A stretch of DNA of 24,143 nucleotides from the NCBI GenBank assembly GCA_900313125.1, contig OMPZ01000124.1, positions 1-24,143 of the forward strand, read 5' to 3'. The notes beneath the pieces were generated by a model that worked only from the letters and a program-made list of their open reading frames with translations, had not been told where the DNA came from and did no database searches. Positions 1-5,828 of the stretch are shown in pieces; position 1 is the first letter of the stretch, and every line of letters begins with the position of its first letter. This stretch comes from an uncultured Eubacteriales bacterium. Lineage in GTDB: Bacteria; Bacillota; Clostridia; Oscillospirales; Acutalibacteraceae. The translations under genes and the position numbers were made by a program.

Positions 1-51
1 CGACGTTTCGATCTCAACAATTTCCATCTGTGGAGTTAAGTATTCTTTCAT
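1..51 (-). CDS. Small peptide gene, N-terminal fragment (cut by window edge)
   Basis: A leftward start codon at 51-49 is preceded by a strong ribosome binding site (AGGAGA on the minus strand, about 53-62). The visible 17 codons read MKEYLTPQMEIVEIETS and stay open to the window edge. Short clostridial peptides of unknown function often begin with a similar Lys/Tyr-x-x-Pro-x-Met-Glu-Ile-Val pattern; that resemblance is from memory and not tested here. No function can be assigned. It is likely transcribed from the promoter at 293-322 with a leader of about 235 bases. The start is well supported, but the rest of the protein lies outside the window. Confidence 0.55.
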   Translation of the reverse strand, partial: MKEYLTPQMEIVEIETS

Positions 52-292
52 CGCGATCTCCTCTTCTTTAGTATTTGTGCAGATTGCAGCGCTGCACCGC
101 ATTATTTTAGGCACGCTGCATCAAATACGGAGTGCTCCGTAACGATACTGCTGTGCCATAGCGCTGAAAAGTGTATTTCCGAACGACCACCTCGTATCAA
201 ACAGTAATCAGTATTACTTGTATAACTGCACCTGATTAAATGCAGCAAAAGCCAAAAAAAGGTGCATTTCTACTACATAAATACTTGTCACT
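52..292 (-). other. Long hairpin-rich 5' leader of the peptide gene
   Basis: This gene-free stretch would be the untranslated leader of the leftward peptide gene. It contains four inverted repeats: a perfect 12-base palindrome TGCAGCGCTGCA (85-96), ACGGAG/CTCCGT with a 2-base loop (127-140), AGTAAT/ATTACT with a 4-base loop (203-218), and TGCACCT/AGGTGCA enclosing 26 bases (227-266). I do not recognise a known riboswitch or T-box. The spacing suggests a structured RNA or operator sites, but this is inference. Confidence 0.35.
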
Positions 293-322
293 ATTTTAAC
301 ACATACTCACAGCTTTTGTAAA
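293..322 (-). promoter_or_regulatory. Sigma-A-type promoter for the leftward peptide gene
   Basis: On the minus strand there is a -35 box TTTACA (322-317), an 18-base spacer and a -10 box TAAAAT (298-293). The predicted transcript starts near 286 and runs about 235 bases before the start codon at 51. This is a sequence match only. Confidence 0.5.
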
Positions 323-520
323 TAGAAATTTCATAAATGTAGTGCTTTTTGAATTATTTAACTTTTGCTTCATAACTGACGTACCGTCATTCGCCGAAAC
401 GATCAAAATTCTATGAAAATTTACATATTTTTAATTATAAACCGCGCCGATTGTAGTACAATATCGTTTAGGGAAAAACAAAAAAGATGTCCGTTTTAAA
501 TAATTTCTCTCAGAGGGAAT

Positions 521-558
521 ACCGAAGGGGTGCAGGGGGCGACCGGAAAGCCCCCTGC
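521..558 (+). repeat. GC-rich hairpin repeat, copy 1
   Basis: The element begins ACCGAAGGGGT and continues into a perfect 9-bp stem GCAGGGGGC (532-540), loop GACCGGAAA (541-549) and GCCCCCTGC (550-558). A second copy lies at 3327-3363 in the same orientation with an identical flank and loop but a changed, still paired, stem. No T-run follows on either strand, so it does not look like an intrinsic terminator. It resembles a dispersed structured repeat. The function is unknown. Confidence 0.75.
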
Positions 559-598
559 GATCGGTTAAATCGGAAGTATATAAAACACGCAAATTATC

Positions 599-628
599 TT
601 TACTAAACCACTCCGCAGTTTTTATTAT
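599..628 (+). promoter_or_regulatory. Possible promoter for the J-domain gene cluster
   Basis: TTTACT (599-604), an 18-base spacer and TATTAT (623-628) give a moderate sigma-A-like match about 54 bases before the ATG at 682. It is the best candidate I see in the gap, but it is weak. Confidence 0.3.
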
Positions 629-681
629 TTTGAAAGTTGAGGAGTTCTGAATAGTTACAATTTTATTTATCGAGGCAAAAT

Positions 682-1173
682 ATGTATAGTCCTTATGATG
701 TGCTCGGCGTGAGCAAAAAAGCCGACGCCGCCGAGGTGAAAGCCGCCTACACAAGGCTCGCAGCGGAATATTACCCGGCTCATGACGCAGCTTCGGCAAA
801 AAAAATGAACGAGCTCGACGACGCCTTCGACGAGCTTATGAAAAAACTGAAACCACAGAAAAAATGCGGTGAGAACGCCGCGCCGCAGTTCCCCGATGTG
901 CGAAGGCTCATCTCGGAGAACAGGCTCGCCGACGCCGAGGAGCTTCTCGACGGCGTGTGCGGTCAGTCGCGGGGCGCGGAGTGGAATTACCTCAAATCGC
1001 TGATACTTTTCAAGCGCGGCTTTCTCAAGGAAGCGTGCCTGTATATCGAAAGAGCGTTAGACAAAGACGCAGATAACGGCGAATTTGCCGATCTTTACGA
1101 AACGCTGAACCCCTCGAAGAAAAAGCTCCCTGGATTCCTGTCGGGCATCGCGCGAAAGCTGCGCCGATGCTGA
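682..1173 (+). CDS. J-domain-like protein with TPR-like C-terminus, HPD motif lost
   Basis: This 163-residue protein starts like a DnaJ J-domain: MYSPYDVLGVSKKADAAEVK, then an amphipathic helix (about residues 18-30) and a third helix ending near residue 57. The hallmark His-Pro-Asp loop that activates Hsp70 ATPase reads Tyr31-Pro32-Ala33, so both key residues are replaced. Residues about 70-145 form helical pairs like a tetratricopeptide repeat (LISENRLADAEELLDGV, then LKSLILFKRGFLKEACLYIERAL). It is soluble by appearance, with a basic C-terminus. The ribosome binding site is weak (GAGG, 672-675). The next gene starts 37 bases downstream, so the two are probably co-transcribed. The J fold is recognisable, but chaperone stimulation is doubtful without HPD. 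Confidence 0.8.
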   Translation: MYSPYDVLGVSKKADAAEVKAAYTRLAAEYYPAHDAASAKKMNELDDAFDELMKKLKPQKKCGENAAPQFPDVRRLISENRLADAEELLDGVCGQSRGAEWNYLKSLILFKRGFLKEACLYIERALDKDADNGEFADLYETLNPSKKKLPGFLSGIARKLRRC

Positions 1174-1210
1174 ATTGCGCCCAAGTGACCGCAAAAGGGG
1201 GACATATATA

Positions 1211-1729
1211 ATGAAAACAAGCGTCAGAGCCGCTTTCTGCGGGATACTCACCGCGCTTGCCGTGCTGTTTATGCTGCTTGTGCCCGTGCTGCCGATACTT
1301 GTGTATTGCTGTCCGCTGCTTTCGGGGTTGTGCGTGGCGTTCGCCGTCGAGGAGTGCGGTGTGCGCCATTCCTTCGGCGTGTTCGCGGCAGCGTCGATAC
1401 TTTCTCTGATACTCGTCGCCGACAAGGAAGCTGTGATCGTTTTTATCCTGTTCACAGGCGCGTACCCGATCTTGAAAAATATCGTCAAAAGCGTGAAAAC
1501 GCCCGGTAGGATAGCCGTAAAGCTATTGTTTATCAACGCGGCGGCTGTGGCGTACTACTTCGCCGCGACTGCTGTTTTCGCTGTGCCGCGCGACAGCTTT
1601 GGCGACGCGCCCATACTTTTGCTGCTGCTCACAAATGTGATAATGCTTATGTACGACAAGGTTATCGATAAATACTGCCTTGTCTATAGAAATAGATTCA
1701 GAGAAAAAATAATGAAAGGCAAATGGTGA
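1211..1729 (+). CDS. Small multi-pass membrane protein of unknown function
   Basis: This 172-residue protein is almost entirely hydrophobic, with about five membrane segments (around residues 6-27, 29-45, 52-78, 97-117 and 126-142). It ends in a short basic tail (RNRFREKIMKGKW). The ATG at 1211 is chosen because AAGGGGG (1195-1201) lies 9 bases upstream. An in-frame TTG at 1175 would add 12 polar residues with no ribosome binding site. Its size and topology recall ECF-transporter substrate-binding subunits and other clostridial membrane proteins, but I see no diagnostic motif. It sits between the J-like gene and proC, and its stop codon lies within proC's ribosome binding site, suggesting translational coupling. 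Confidence 0.75.
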   Translation: MKTSVRAAFCGILTALAVLFMLLVPVLPILVYCCPLLSGLCVAFAVEECGVRHSFGVFAAASILSLILVADKEAVIVFILFTGAYPILKNIVKSVKTPGRIAVKLLFINAAAVAYYFAATAVFAVPRDSFGDAPILLLLLTNVIMLMYDKVIDKYCLVYRNRFREKIMKGKW

Positions 1730-1734
1730 TCTTT

Positions 1735-2535
1735 ATGAAAAAAATAGGTTTTATCGGCGCCGGAAATATGGCGACCGCAATTATCGGAGGTTTACTCAAA
1801 AGCGGCTCGGCTGACGGCGAGCATATAACGGTTTTCGACGTTATGCCCGACAAGCTTGAGCTTATGAAAAACGAGAAGGGTATACAGACCGCGCCCGACG
1901 CAAAAACCGTAGTCGAGGTGTCCGATATCACGGTGCTTGCCGTAAAGCCGCAGAATTACGCCGAGGTGCTCGAAAGCATAAAGCTCGCCGTAACGGAGAA
2001 CAAGGTCATCGTGACTATCGCGGCAGGCATTTCGACCGACTACATAGCAAAGACAGTCGGCGTTGAATGCCCGATGGTTCGTGTAATGCCGAATACGCCG
2101 CTTCTGCTCGGCAAGGGCGCGACTGCGCTCAGCCGCAGGAATATTTCCGACGAGGACTTCGCCTGCGTTTACGATATGTTCGCCAACGGCGGTGAAACGG
2201 CTATCCTCGACGAGTCGCAGATGAACAGCGTCATAGCCGTCAACGGCAGCAGCCCGGCTTACATCTATCTTTTCGCAAAGGCAATGGTCGATTACGCCGT
2301 TAAAGAGGGTATCGACGAGGGCGCGGCTATGAAGCTTGTCTGCGCGACGCTCAAGGGCAGCGCGGAAATGCTCGAAAAATCAGGCGATACGCCCGAAACG
2401 CTCATCAAGAAGGTATCCTCACCGGGCGGCACAACGCTCAAGGCGCTCGAAAAGCTCGAGGAGAAGGATTTCTACAATTCCGTCATCGAGGCAATGGACG
2501 CCTGCACAAAGAGAGCGGACGAGCTTTCAAAGTAA
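1735..2535 (+). CDS. proC: Pyrroline-5-carboxylate reductase
   Basis: The 266-residue protein catalyses the last step of proline synthesis, reducing 1-pyrroline-5-carboxylate with NAD(P)H in the cytoplasm. The N-terminus carries the Rossmann dinucleotide motif GFIGAGNMATAIIGG. The middle has VRVMPNTPLLLGKGATAL, and the C-terminal dimer domain ends with the family signature SSPGGTTLKALEKLEEKDF. Length is normal for ProC. The ATG at 1735 is preferred over the in-frame ATG at 1723 because GGTGAT (1725-1730) is well placed and the shorter form begins directly at the conserved MKKIGFIG. It follows the membrane gene with only 5 bases between the coding regions. Confidence 0.95.
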   Translation: MKKIGFIGAGNMATAIIGGLLKSGSADGEHITVFDVMPDKLELMKNEKGIQTAPDAKTVVEVSDITVLAVKPQNYAEVLESIKLAVTENKVIVTIAAGISTDYIAKTVGVECPMVRVMPNTPLLLGKGATALSRRNISDEDFACVYDMFANGGETAILDESQMNSVIAVNGSSPAYIYLFAKAMVDYAVKEGIDEGAAMKLVCATLKGSAEMLEKSGDTPETLIKKVSSPGGTTLKALEKLEEKDFYNSVIEAMDACTKRADELSK

Positions 2536-2540
2536 CGCCT

Positions 2541-2569
2541 GCATATTTTCCTTTCTCACGACATATCCT
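2541..2569 (+). promoter_or_regulatory. Candidate sigma-E (mother-cell) promoter
   Basis: GCATATT (2541-2547), a 14-base spacer and CATATCCT (2562-2569) resemble the Bacillus sigma-E consensus (-35 KMATATT, -10 CATACAHT). All seven -35 positions match, as do six of eight -10 positions, with normal spacing. Transcription would begin near 2577, inside the loop of the inverted repeat at 2547-2601 and about 30 bases before the spoIIM-family start. spoIIM is sigma-E controlled in Bacillus subtilis, which fits. Confidence 0.5.
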
Positions 2570-2601
2570 GTACAAATAAAGAAGTCATGTGAGAAAGGAA
2601 A
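2547..2601 (+). promoter_or_regulatory. 13-bp inverted repeat that buries the spoIIM ribosome binding site
   Basis: TTTCCTTTCTCAC (2547-2559) is the exact reverse complement of GTGAGAAAGGAAA (2589-2601), with 29 bases between. The right arm contains the AGAAAGGAAA ribosome binding site of the gene starting at 2608. In RNA reading through from proC the site would be paired. No T-run follows, so it is a poor terminator. Confidence 0.65.
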
Positions 2602-2607
2602 CTGCAA

Positions 2608-3279
2608 ATGAAAAGTATAGTGATAGCGCTGCCGCAGCCGGCACCGGAAGAAACACAAACGATCCGTCTTTCGCCGATACAGCGTTTAGGCGGATCTGTT
2701 CGCCGATACGGCGTCGCCATAACGATAACGCTGTTTTTGCTGTCGGGTCTCGTTTTCGGCGCGGTCAGATCGTCGCGCACCGGATTTTCCGTCAGCGGCG
2801 TGGACAGGTTCCTGATAATGCTGCCGGAAACGCTTGAGGGCAAAACGCCCGTGATGGTTTTCGCCGACTCGTTCTCCGTGTCGTTCCTGTTCGCGGCGGC
2901 GCTGTGCTTTCTTGCGCTCACGCCTTCGGGCATCGCGGCTGTTCCGGCACTCGTCTTTTTCAAAGGCTATGAGCTCGGGGTGATGTGCGGCGCGCTTTGC
3001 TCCGTAAGCGGATTTACGGGGCTTGCGTATTACATTTCGGTGGTGTTTGCCGGGGCTTTTTTGTCGTCGCTCGCGGTGATATATTTCTCGCAGTACTGCA
3101 TCGAGTTTTCCTTCTCGATACTGCTTGCGATATTCGGTCATTCCTTTGGCTGTTCTCTTCGCGAAAAGCTGCGCGGGCTCGTTCTCAACGGCTCTTACTC
3201 GCTGATAATGCTCGTGTTCGCGTCGCTCACCGATACGCTGCTTTATAATATGATAGGCAGACTGTTCGTATCATTATAA
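2608..3279 (+). CDS. spoIIM: SpoIIM-family membrane protein
   Basis: This 223-residue protein has a polar 30-residue N-terminus followed by about five membrane segments (around residues 36-53, 86-107, 110-130, 138-160 and 164-182) and a final hydrophobic stretch near 195-213. The layout and the central FFKGYELGVMCGAL resemble the SpoIIM/DUF95 family. In Bacillus, SpoIIM works with SpoIID and SpoIIP to drive membrane migration during engulfment of the forespore. No partner genes are nearby. The ATG at 2608 has AGAAAGGAAA 6 bases upstream, inside an inverted repeat. A sigma-E-like promoter lies just upstream. The assignment rests on topology and a short motif, so a related membrane protein is possible. 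Confidence 0.6.
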   Translation: MKSIVIALPQPAPEETQTIRLSPIQRLGGSVRRYGVAITITLFLLSGLVFGAVRSSRTGFSVSGVDRFLIMLPETLEGKTPVMVFADSFSVSFLFAAALCFLALTPSGIAAVPALVFFKGYELGVMCGALCSVSGFTGLAYYISVVFAGAFLSSLAVIYFSQYCIEFSFSILLAIFGHSFGCSLREKLRGLVLNGSYSLIMLVFASLTDTLLYNMIGRLFVSL

Positions 3280-3300
3280 ATGATATTTATTAATGTGGCA

Positions 3301-3325
3301 ACAAAATATTAATTTTAATATTTGT
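3301..3325. repeat. AT-rich inverted repeat after the spoIIM-family gene
   Basis: ACAAAATATTAA and TTAATATTTGT are reverse complements apart from one bulged A, with two T residues between the arms. The 25-base element starts 21 bases after the stop codon and directly abuts hairpin repeat copy 2. It lacks a GC-rich stem, so a terminator role is weak. Confidence 0.4.
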
Positions 3326-3326
3326 A

Positions 3327-3363
3327 ACCGAAGGGGTGCGGGGGCGACCGGAAAGCCCCCGCA
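3327..3363 (+). repeat. GC-rich hairpin repeat, copy 2
   Basis: This is the second copy of the element at 521-558: the same ACCGAAGGGGT flank and the same GACCGGAAA loop (3346-3354). The 9-bp stem is TGCGGGGGC (3337-3345) with GCCCCCGCA (3355-3363). Relative to copy 1 an A-T stem pair has been lost and pairing kept on both sides. It lies 13 bases before a possible -35 box. Confidence 0.75.
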
Positions 3364-3375
3364 AGGTGTCTCTGC

Positions 3376-3405
3376 TTGAGAAACAGTTTTACTATTTACG
3401 ATTAT
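3376..3405 (+). promoter_or_regulatory. Possible promoter for the YesL-like gene
   Basis: TTGAGA (3376-3381), an 18-base spacer and GATTAT (3400-3405) form a moderate sigma-A-like match 35 bases before the GTG start at 3441. Confidence 0.35.
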
Positions 3406-3440
3406 TTAGTTGCCAAAGTAATAATGAAAAGGGGTATTTC

Positions 3441-4382
3441 GTGGCAAGCTATAAAATAAATCCCGACGCCAATTCGGAAAAGCCGATGCGGTCGGTACAG
3501 TTTTTCAACCTTTATTTTTCAAATTTCGGGAGCATAATGCTTGCGAATATACTGCTGCTGCCGTTTACGCTGCTCGCGGCTTTGTATGCGGCTGCGTCGT
3601 ACAAGCTGCTGGGAGGGCTGAATATCCCGATCGCGTCCGCGTCGCTGATAATCCTGAATGCCGGAATGTCGGGCGTCGCGCTCGTGTGCCGATACATCTA
3701 CACGAAAAAGGAATTTTCCGTTTTTCAGACATTTAAGAAGGGCGTCAAGGAAAACGCCGCGCGCTTCGCCGTTCACGGGCTGATCTTTTACATCGTTTTC
3801 GCGATAAGCAGCCTTTCCGTAACGCTTTACCACGGCGGCACTAAAACAAACGGTATTTTCTGGGTGCCGCTCGTAATAACGGCGCTCGTGTCGCTGTTTG
3901 TTCTCTTTGCTTCGTATTACATGAACGTAATGACGGTGACGATGGACATATCGCTGCGCGATACATACCGCAACTGCGCGCTGTTCTCGTTCGGTGAGCT
4001 GAAAAACAACATCTTCACCACGATCGCCCTCGCGGTCATGGGCGCGGTGATCTTCACTATCTGCTACATCGTCAACAATATGTGGGTGATATTGCTGATA
4101 CTTGCGCTGCTTCAGGCGTTCGTTATCCCGGCGACCGTCCAGTATATCATCACGTTCTATATCTACGACGATATGGTCGCTATCCTCGACGAGACAAACA
4201 GAAACCGCAAAGGCGACGAGCCGCAGGAGGAAAAAAAGCCCTCCATGCCTGTACTCGACAGGCAGGAAGCGGAGGATATCTCGCGTATAGCTTCCGACAG
4301 CAAGGACGAGTTTATTTACTACAACGGAAAAATGATAAAGCGCTCGGAGGTCGAAAAGCTGCTTTCCTCCGACGATGAATAA
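3441..4382 (+). CDS. YesL/DUF624-like multi-pass membrane protein
   Basis: The 313-residue protein has a polar N-terminus (about 25 residues) and about six membrane segments between residues 30 and 255. A hydrophilic cytoplasmic tail (about 260-313) ends in DEFIYYNGKMIKRSEVEKLLSSDDE. The arrangement, with FFNLYFSNFGSIMLANILLLPF at the front, recalls YesL/DUF624 membrane proteins of Firmicutes, whose role is unclear. The GTG at 3441 is chosen because AAAAGGGG (3427-3434) is well spaced; the upstream in-frame GTG at 3336 lies inside the hairpin repeat and has no ribosome binding site. It is probably transcribed separately from the spoIIM-family gene, given the 160-base gap. Function is unknown. 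Confidence 0.7.
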   Translation: MASYKINPDANSEKPMRSVQFFNLYFSNFGSIMLANILLLPFTLLAALYAAASYKLLGGLNIPIASASLIILNAGMSGVALVCRYIYTKKEFSVFQTFKKGVKENAARFAVHGLIFYIVFAISSLSVTLYHGGTKTNGIFWVPLVITALVSLFVLFASYYMNVMTVTMDISLRDTYRNCALFSFGELKNNIFTTIALAVMGAVIFTICYIVNNMWVILLILALLQAFVIPATVQYIITFYIYDDMVAILDETNRNRKGDEPQEEKKPSMPVLDRQEAEDISRIASDSKDEFIYYNGKMIKRSEVEKLLSSDDE

Positions 4383-4389
4383 ACAAACA

Positions 4390-4424
4390 GCCCCGGCAAA
4401 GGTTTAAAGACCATTCGCCGGGGC
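4390..4424. terminator. Bidirectional intrinsic terminator
   Basis: GCCCCGGC (4390-4397) pairs with GCCGGGGC (4417-4424). T-rich sequence follows on both strands: GTATTGTTATTT to the right and TGTTTGTTTATT to the left. It lies between the convergent genes ending at 4382 and 4431 and can serve both. Confidence 0.8.
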
Positions 4425-4430
4425 GTATTG

Positions 4431-5246
4431 TTATTTCTTGTTTCTGATGTTTATCAGATATTCTTTTATTTTGTTTCCCATGTTCATTTTTTCGTGATCC
4501 TCGTCGCTCCAGACAGTAACTCTGCTGCTGAACTTTGTTATCCTGCTGACAAGGTACTTCTGAGGTCCGCTGAGACTTTCGGCGATGTTCCTCGCCCTCT
4601 CTTTCGTCTCCGCTTCGTAGTCAACGATCCTCTTTTTAAGCTGCGACGGGGTTGAGGCAACAGCCTGATACACCGATTCGCCGCGCTCGATGAACTCTTT
4701 GTTCGCGTTTTCAATCTTATCGAGCAGCGACGTCAGGCTCGCGTTCGTCAGAGCGTAGTCCGCGCCGAAGATACCGATAAGTATCAGCGCCGCCGTTTCA
4801 AACGCGACTGAGGGTATTATCTCGGCGGCAATGTCCATCAGCGGAAAAACGAACCGCACGAGCAACACGCCTGCAAGACCGAAGAAGACGCTTGCGGGCA
4901 GACATATCCTTCCGTTTATATTGAGCGGAAAATTGCTGTAATCCCACCAGCGCGCGTGGAAAATCGTCTCCATACTCCAAGACGTCACAAATTCAACTAT
5001 CGCGCTGCCGATCATACATACGAAAAACAGCTTGACGGTCGAGATATCGCCGCCCATGAATATCGGCACATGGTGAACGAGAAACTGCAGGAAAAGTATG
5101 CTGAACCCGTAGATCGGGCAGATCGGTCCGAAAAAGAAACCTCTGTTCTGAAAGCACTTTTCCTCAAACGGAGTGTATATCATTTCCCACACCCAGCCAA
5201 CAAAGCTGTAAAACATGAAAAACACAACTATCTGTGAAATACTCAT
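4431..5246 (-). CDS. CmpB-type putative ABC transporter membrane protein (PF06541), paralog 1
   Basis: This 271-residue protein matches the ABC_trans_CmpB family of clostridial membrane proteins. Its N-terminal membrane helix contains FMFYSFVGWVWEMIY, followed by NRGFFFGPICPIYGF (residues 34-48) and the ARWWDYSNFPLNINGRIC block (98-115). About five membrane segments occupy the first 165 residues. The remaining 105 residues are a hydrophilic, helical, probably coiled-coil cytoplasmic domain. Transport has not been shown for the family to my knowledge, and no ATPase gene is adjacent. GGTGAT lies just upstream of the ATG at 5246. It follows the 97-residue gene by 39 bases, forming a two-gene leftward operon. 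A paralog with a different tail is at 11487-12380. Confidence 0.85.
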   Translation of the reverse strand: MSISQIVVFFMFYSFVGWVWEMIYTPFEEKCFQNRGFFFGPICPIYGFSILFLQFLVHHVPIFMGGDISTVKLFFVCMIGSAIVEFVTSWSMETIFHARWWDYSNFPLNINGRICLPASVFFGLAGVLLVRFVFPLMDIAAEIIPSVAFETAALILIGIFGADYALTNASLTSLLDKIENANKEFIERGESVYQAVASTPSQLKKRIVDYEAETKERARNIAESLSGPQKYLVSRITKFSSRVTVWSDEDHEKMNMGNKIKEYLINIRNKK

Positions 5247-5285
5247 AAATCACCGCGATCTAAAAAATGCATAGCCGAAATACGA

Positions 5286-5579
5286 TCATTTTGCTGCGCT
5301 GCGGAAAACGCCCGTAACGATGCTCTTGAGCTTTTCGGCGTCGCTGCCTGTGAGCTTGCCGCCCTTCTTGAGTACCTCAAGCAGCTCGGGAGCCTGCTTT
5401 GCAACGCTGTCGATCGCCTGTGAAGTCGCGACTGTCCTTACAGCCGGAGGAAGCTTGTCGAGCACCTCCTTCGGTATCATAGAGACGATAGCGTCAGCAG
5501 CCTTATCGCTGCCGCCGGAAGTACCGCCTGCGTTTTTGAGCATATCCTGACCCATCTGGGCGAGTGAACCAAGATCCAT
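5286..5579 (-). CDS. Small helical protein of unknown function
   Basis: This 97-residue protein has no signal peptide or membrane segment. It opens MDLGSLAQMGQDMLKNAGG, has a Gly/Ser-rich turn at residues 18-24, and then helices rich in Ala, Lys and Val (DKAADAIVSMIPKEVLDKLP and SIVTGVFRSAAK). I do not recognise the family. It is very likely real: AAAGGAG stands 9 bases before the ATG, a good promoter lies upstream, and its codon use matches its neighbours. It is the first gene of a leftward operon with the CmpB-type protein, suggesting a shared role at the membrane. Confidence 0.8.
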   Translation of the reverse strand: MDLGSLAQMGQDMLKNAGGTSGGSDKAADAIVSMIPKEVLDKLPPAVRTVATSQAIDSVAKQAPELLEVLKKGGKLTGSDAEKLKSIVTGVFRSAAK

Positions 5580-5664
5580 TGTACATATCTCCTTTCAAAC
5601 TTCTGTTGTTTTCGGTAAAGCTCCTTCGCAAAAATGCGGAGACCCTCATACCGTAATCATTATA

Positions 5665-5693
5665 ATTAAATCATAATTTTGCTCAAAAGTCAA
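5665..5693 (-). promoter_or_regulatory. Sigma-A-type promoter of the 97-residue protein operon
   Basis: On the minus strand, TTGACT (5693-5688), a 17-base spacer and TTTAAT (5670-5665) form a near-consensus promoter about 85 bases before the start codon at 5579. Confidence 0.65.
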
Positions 5694-5784
5694 CCAAAAA
5701 AGGAATAACTGTTATTTTTCATTTAAAAGGCACAATATGCGCTCGTGCAGTAAAGTTCTCCGACAGCAAAATCACATACATTAA

Positions 5785-5816
5785 TGAAAAACAACGGAGC
5801 ATGAAACCATGCTCCG
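5785..5816 (-). terminator. Intrinsic terminator of phosphoglucomutase
   Basis: Reading leftward, CGGAGCATG (5816-5808), a 4-base loop and CATGCTCCG (5803-5795) make a perfect 9-bp stem. TTGTTTTTC follows on the minus strand. It lies 13 bases past the stop codon at 5829. Confidence 0.9.
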
Positions 5817-5828
5817 CAATTCTTTTAT

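Larger units (their letters stand above)
323..681. other. Intergenic region before the J-domain gene
   Basis: This AT-rich gap separates the leftward peptide gene from the rightward cluster. It holds a 6-1-6 perfect palindrome ATTGTA-G-TACAAT (450-462) that could be an operator, the first copy of the GC-rich hairpin repeat (521-558), and a weak promoter candidate (599-628). No coding region with a credible start and ribosome binding site was found in it. Confidence 0.5.

Noticed and set aside
431..799. 122-codon open frame on the minus strand across the first hairpin repeat
   Set aside because: It runs antisense through the start of the J-like gene and through the hairpin repeat, has low-complexity Arg/Ser composition, and has no convincing ribosome binding site.
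521..3363. CRISPR-like interpretation of the two hairpin repeats
   Set aside because: Only two copies, 2.8 kb apart with genes between, and no regular spacers or cas genes.
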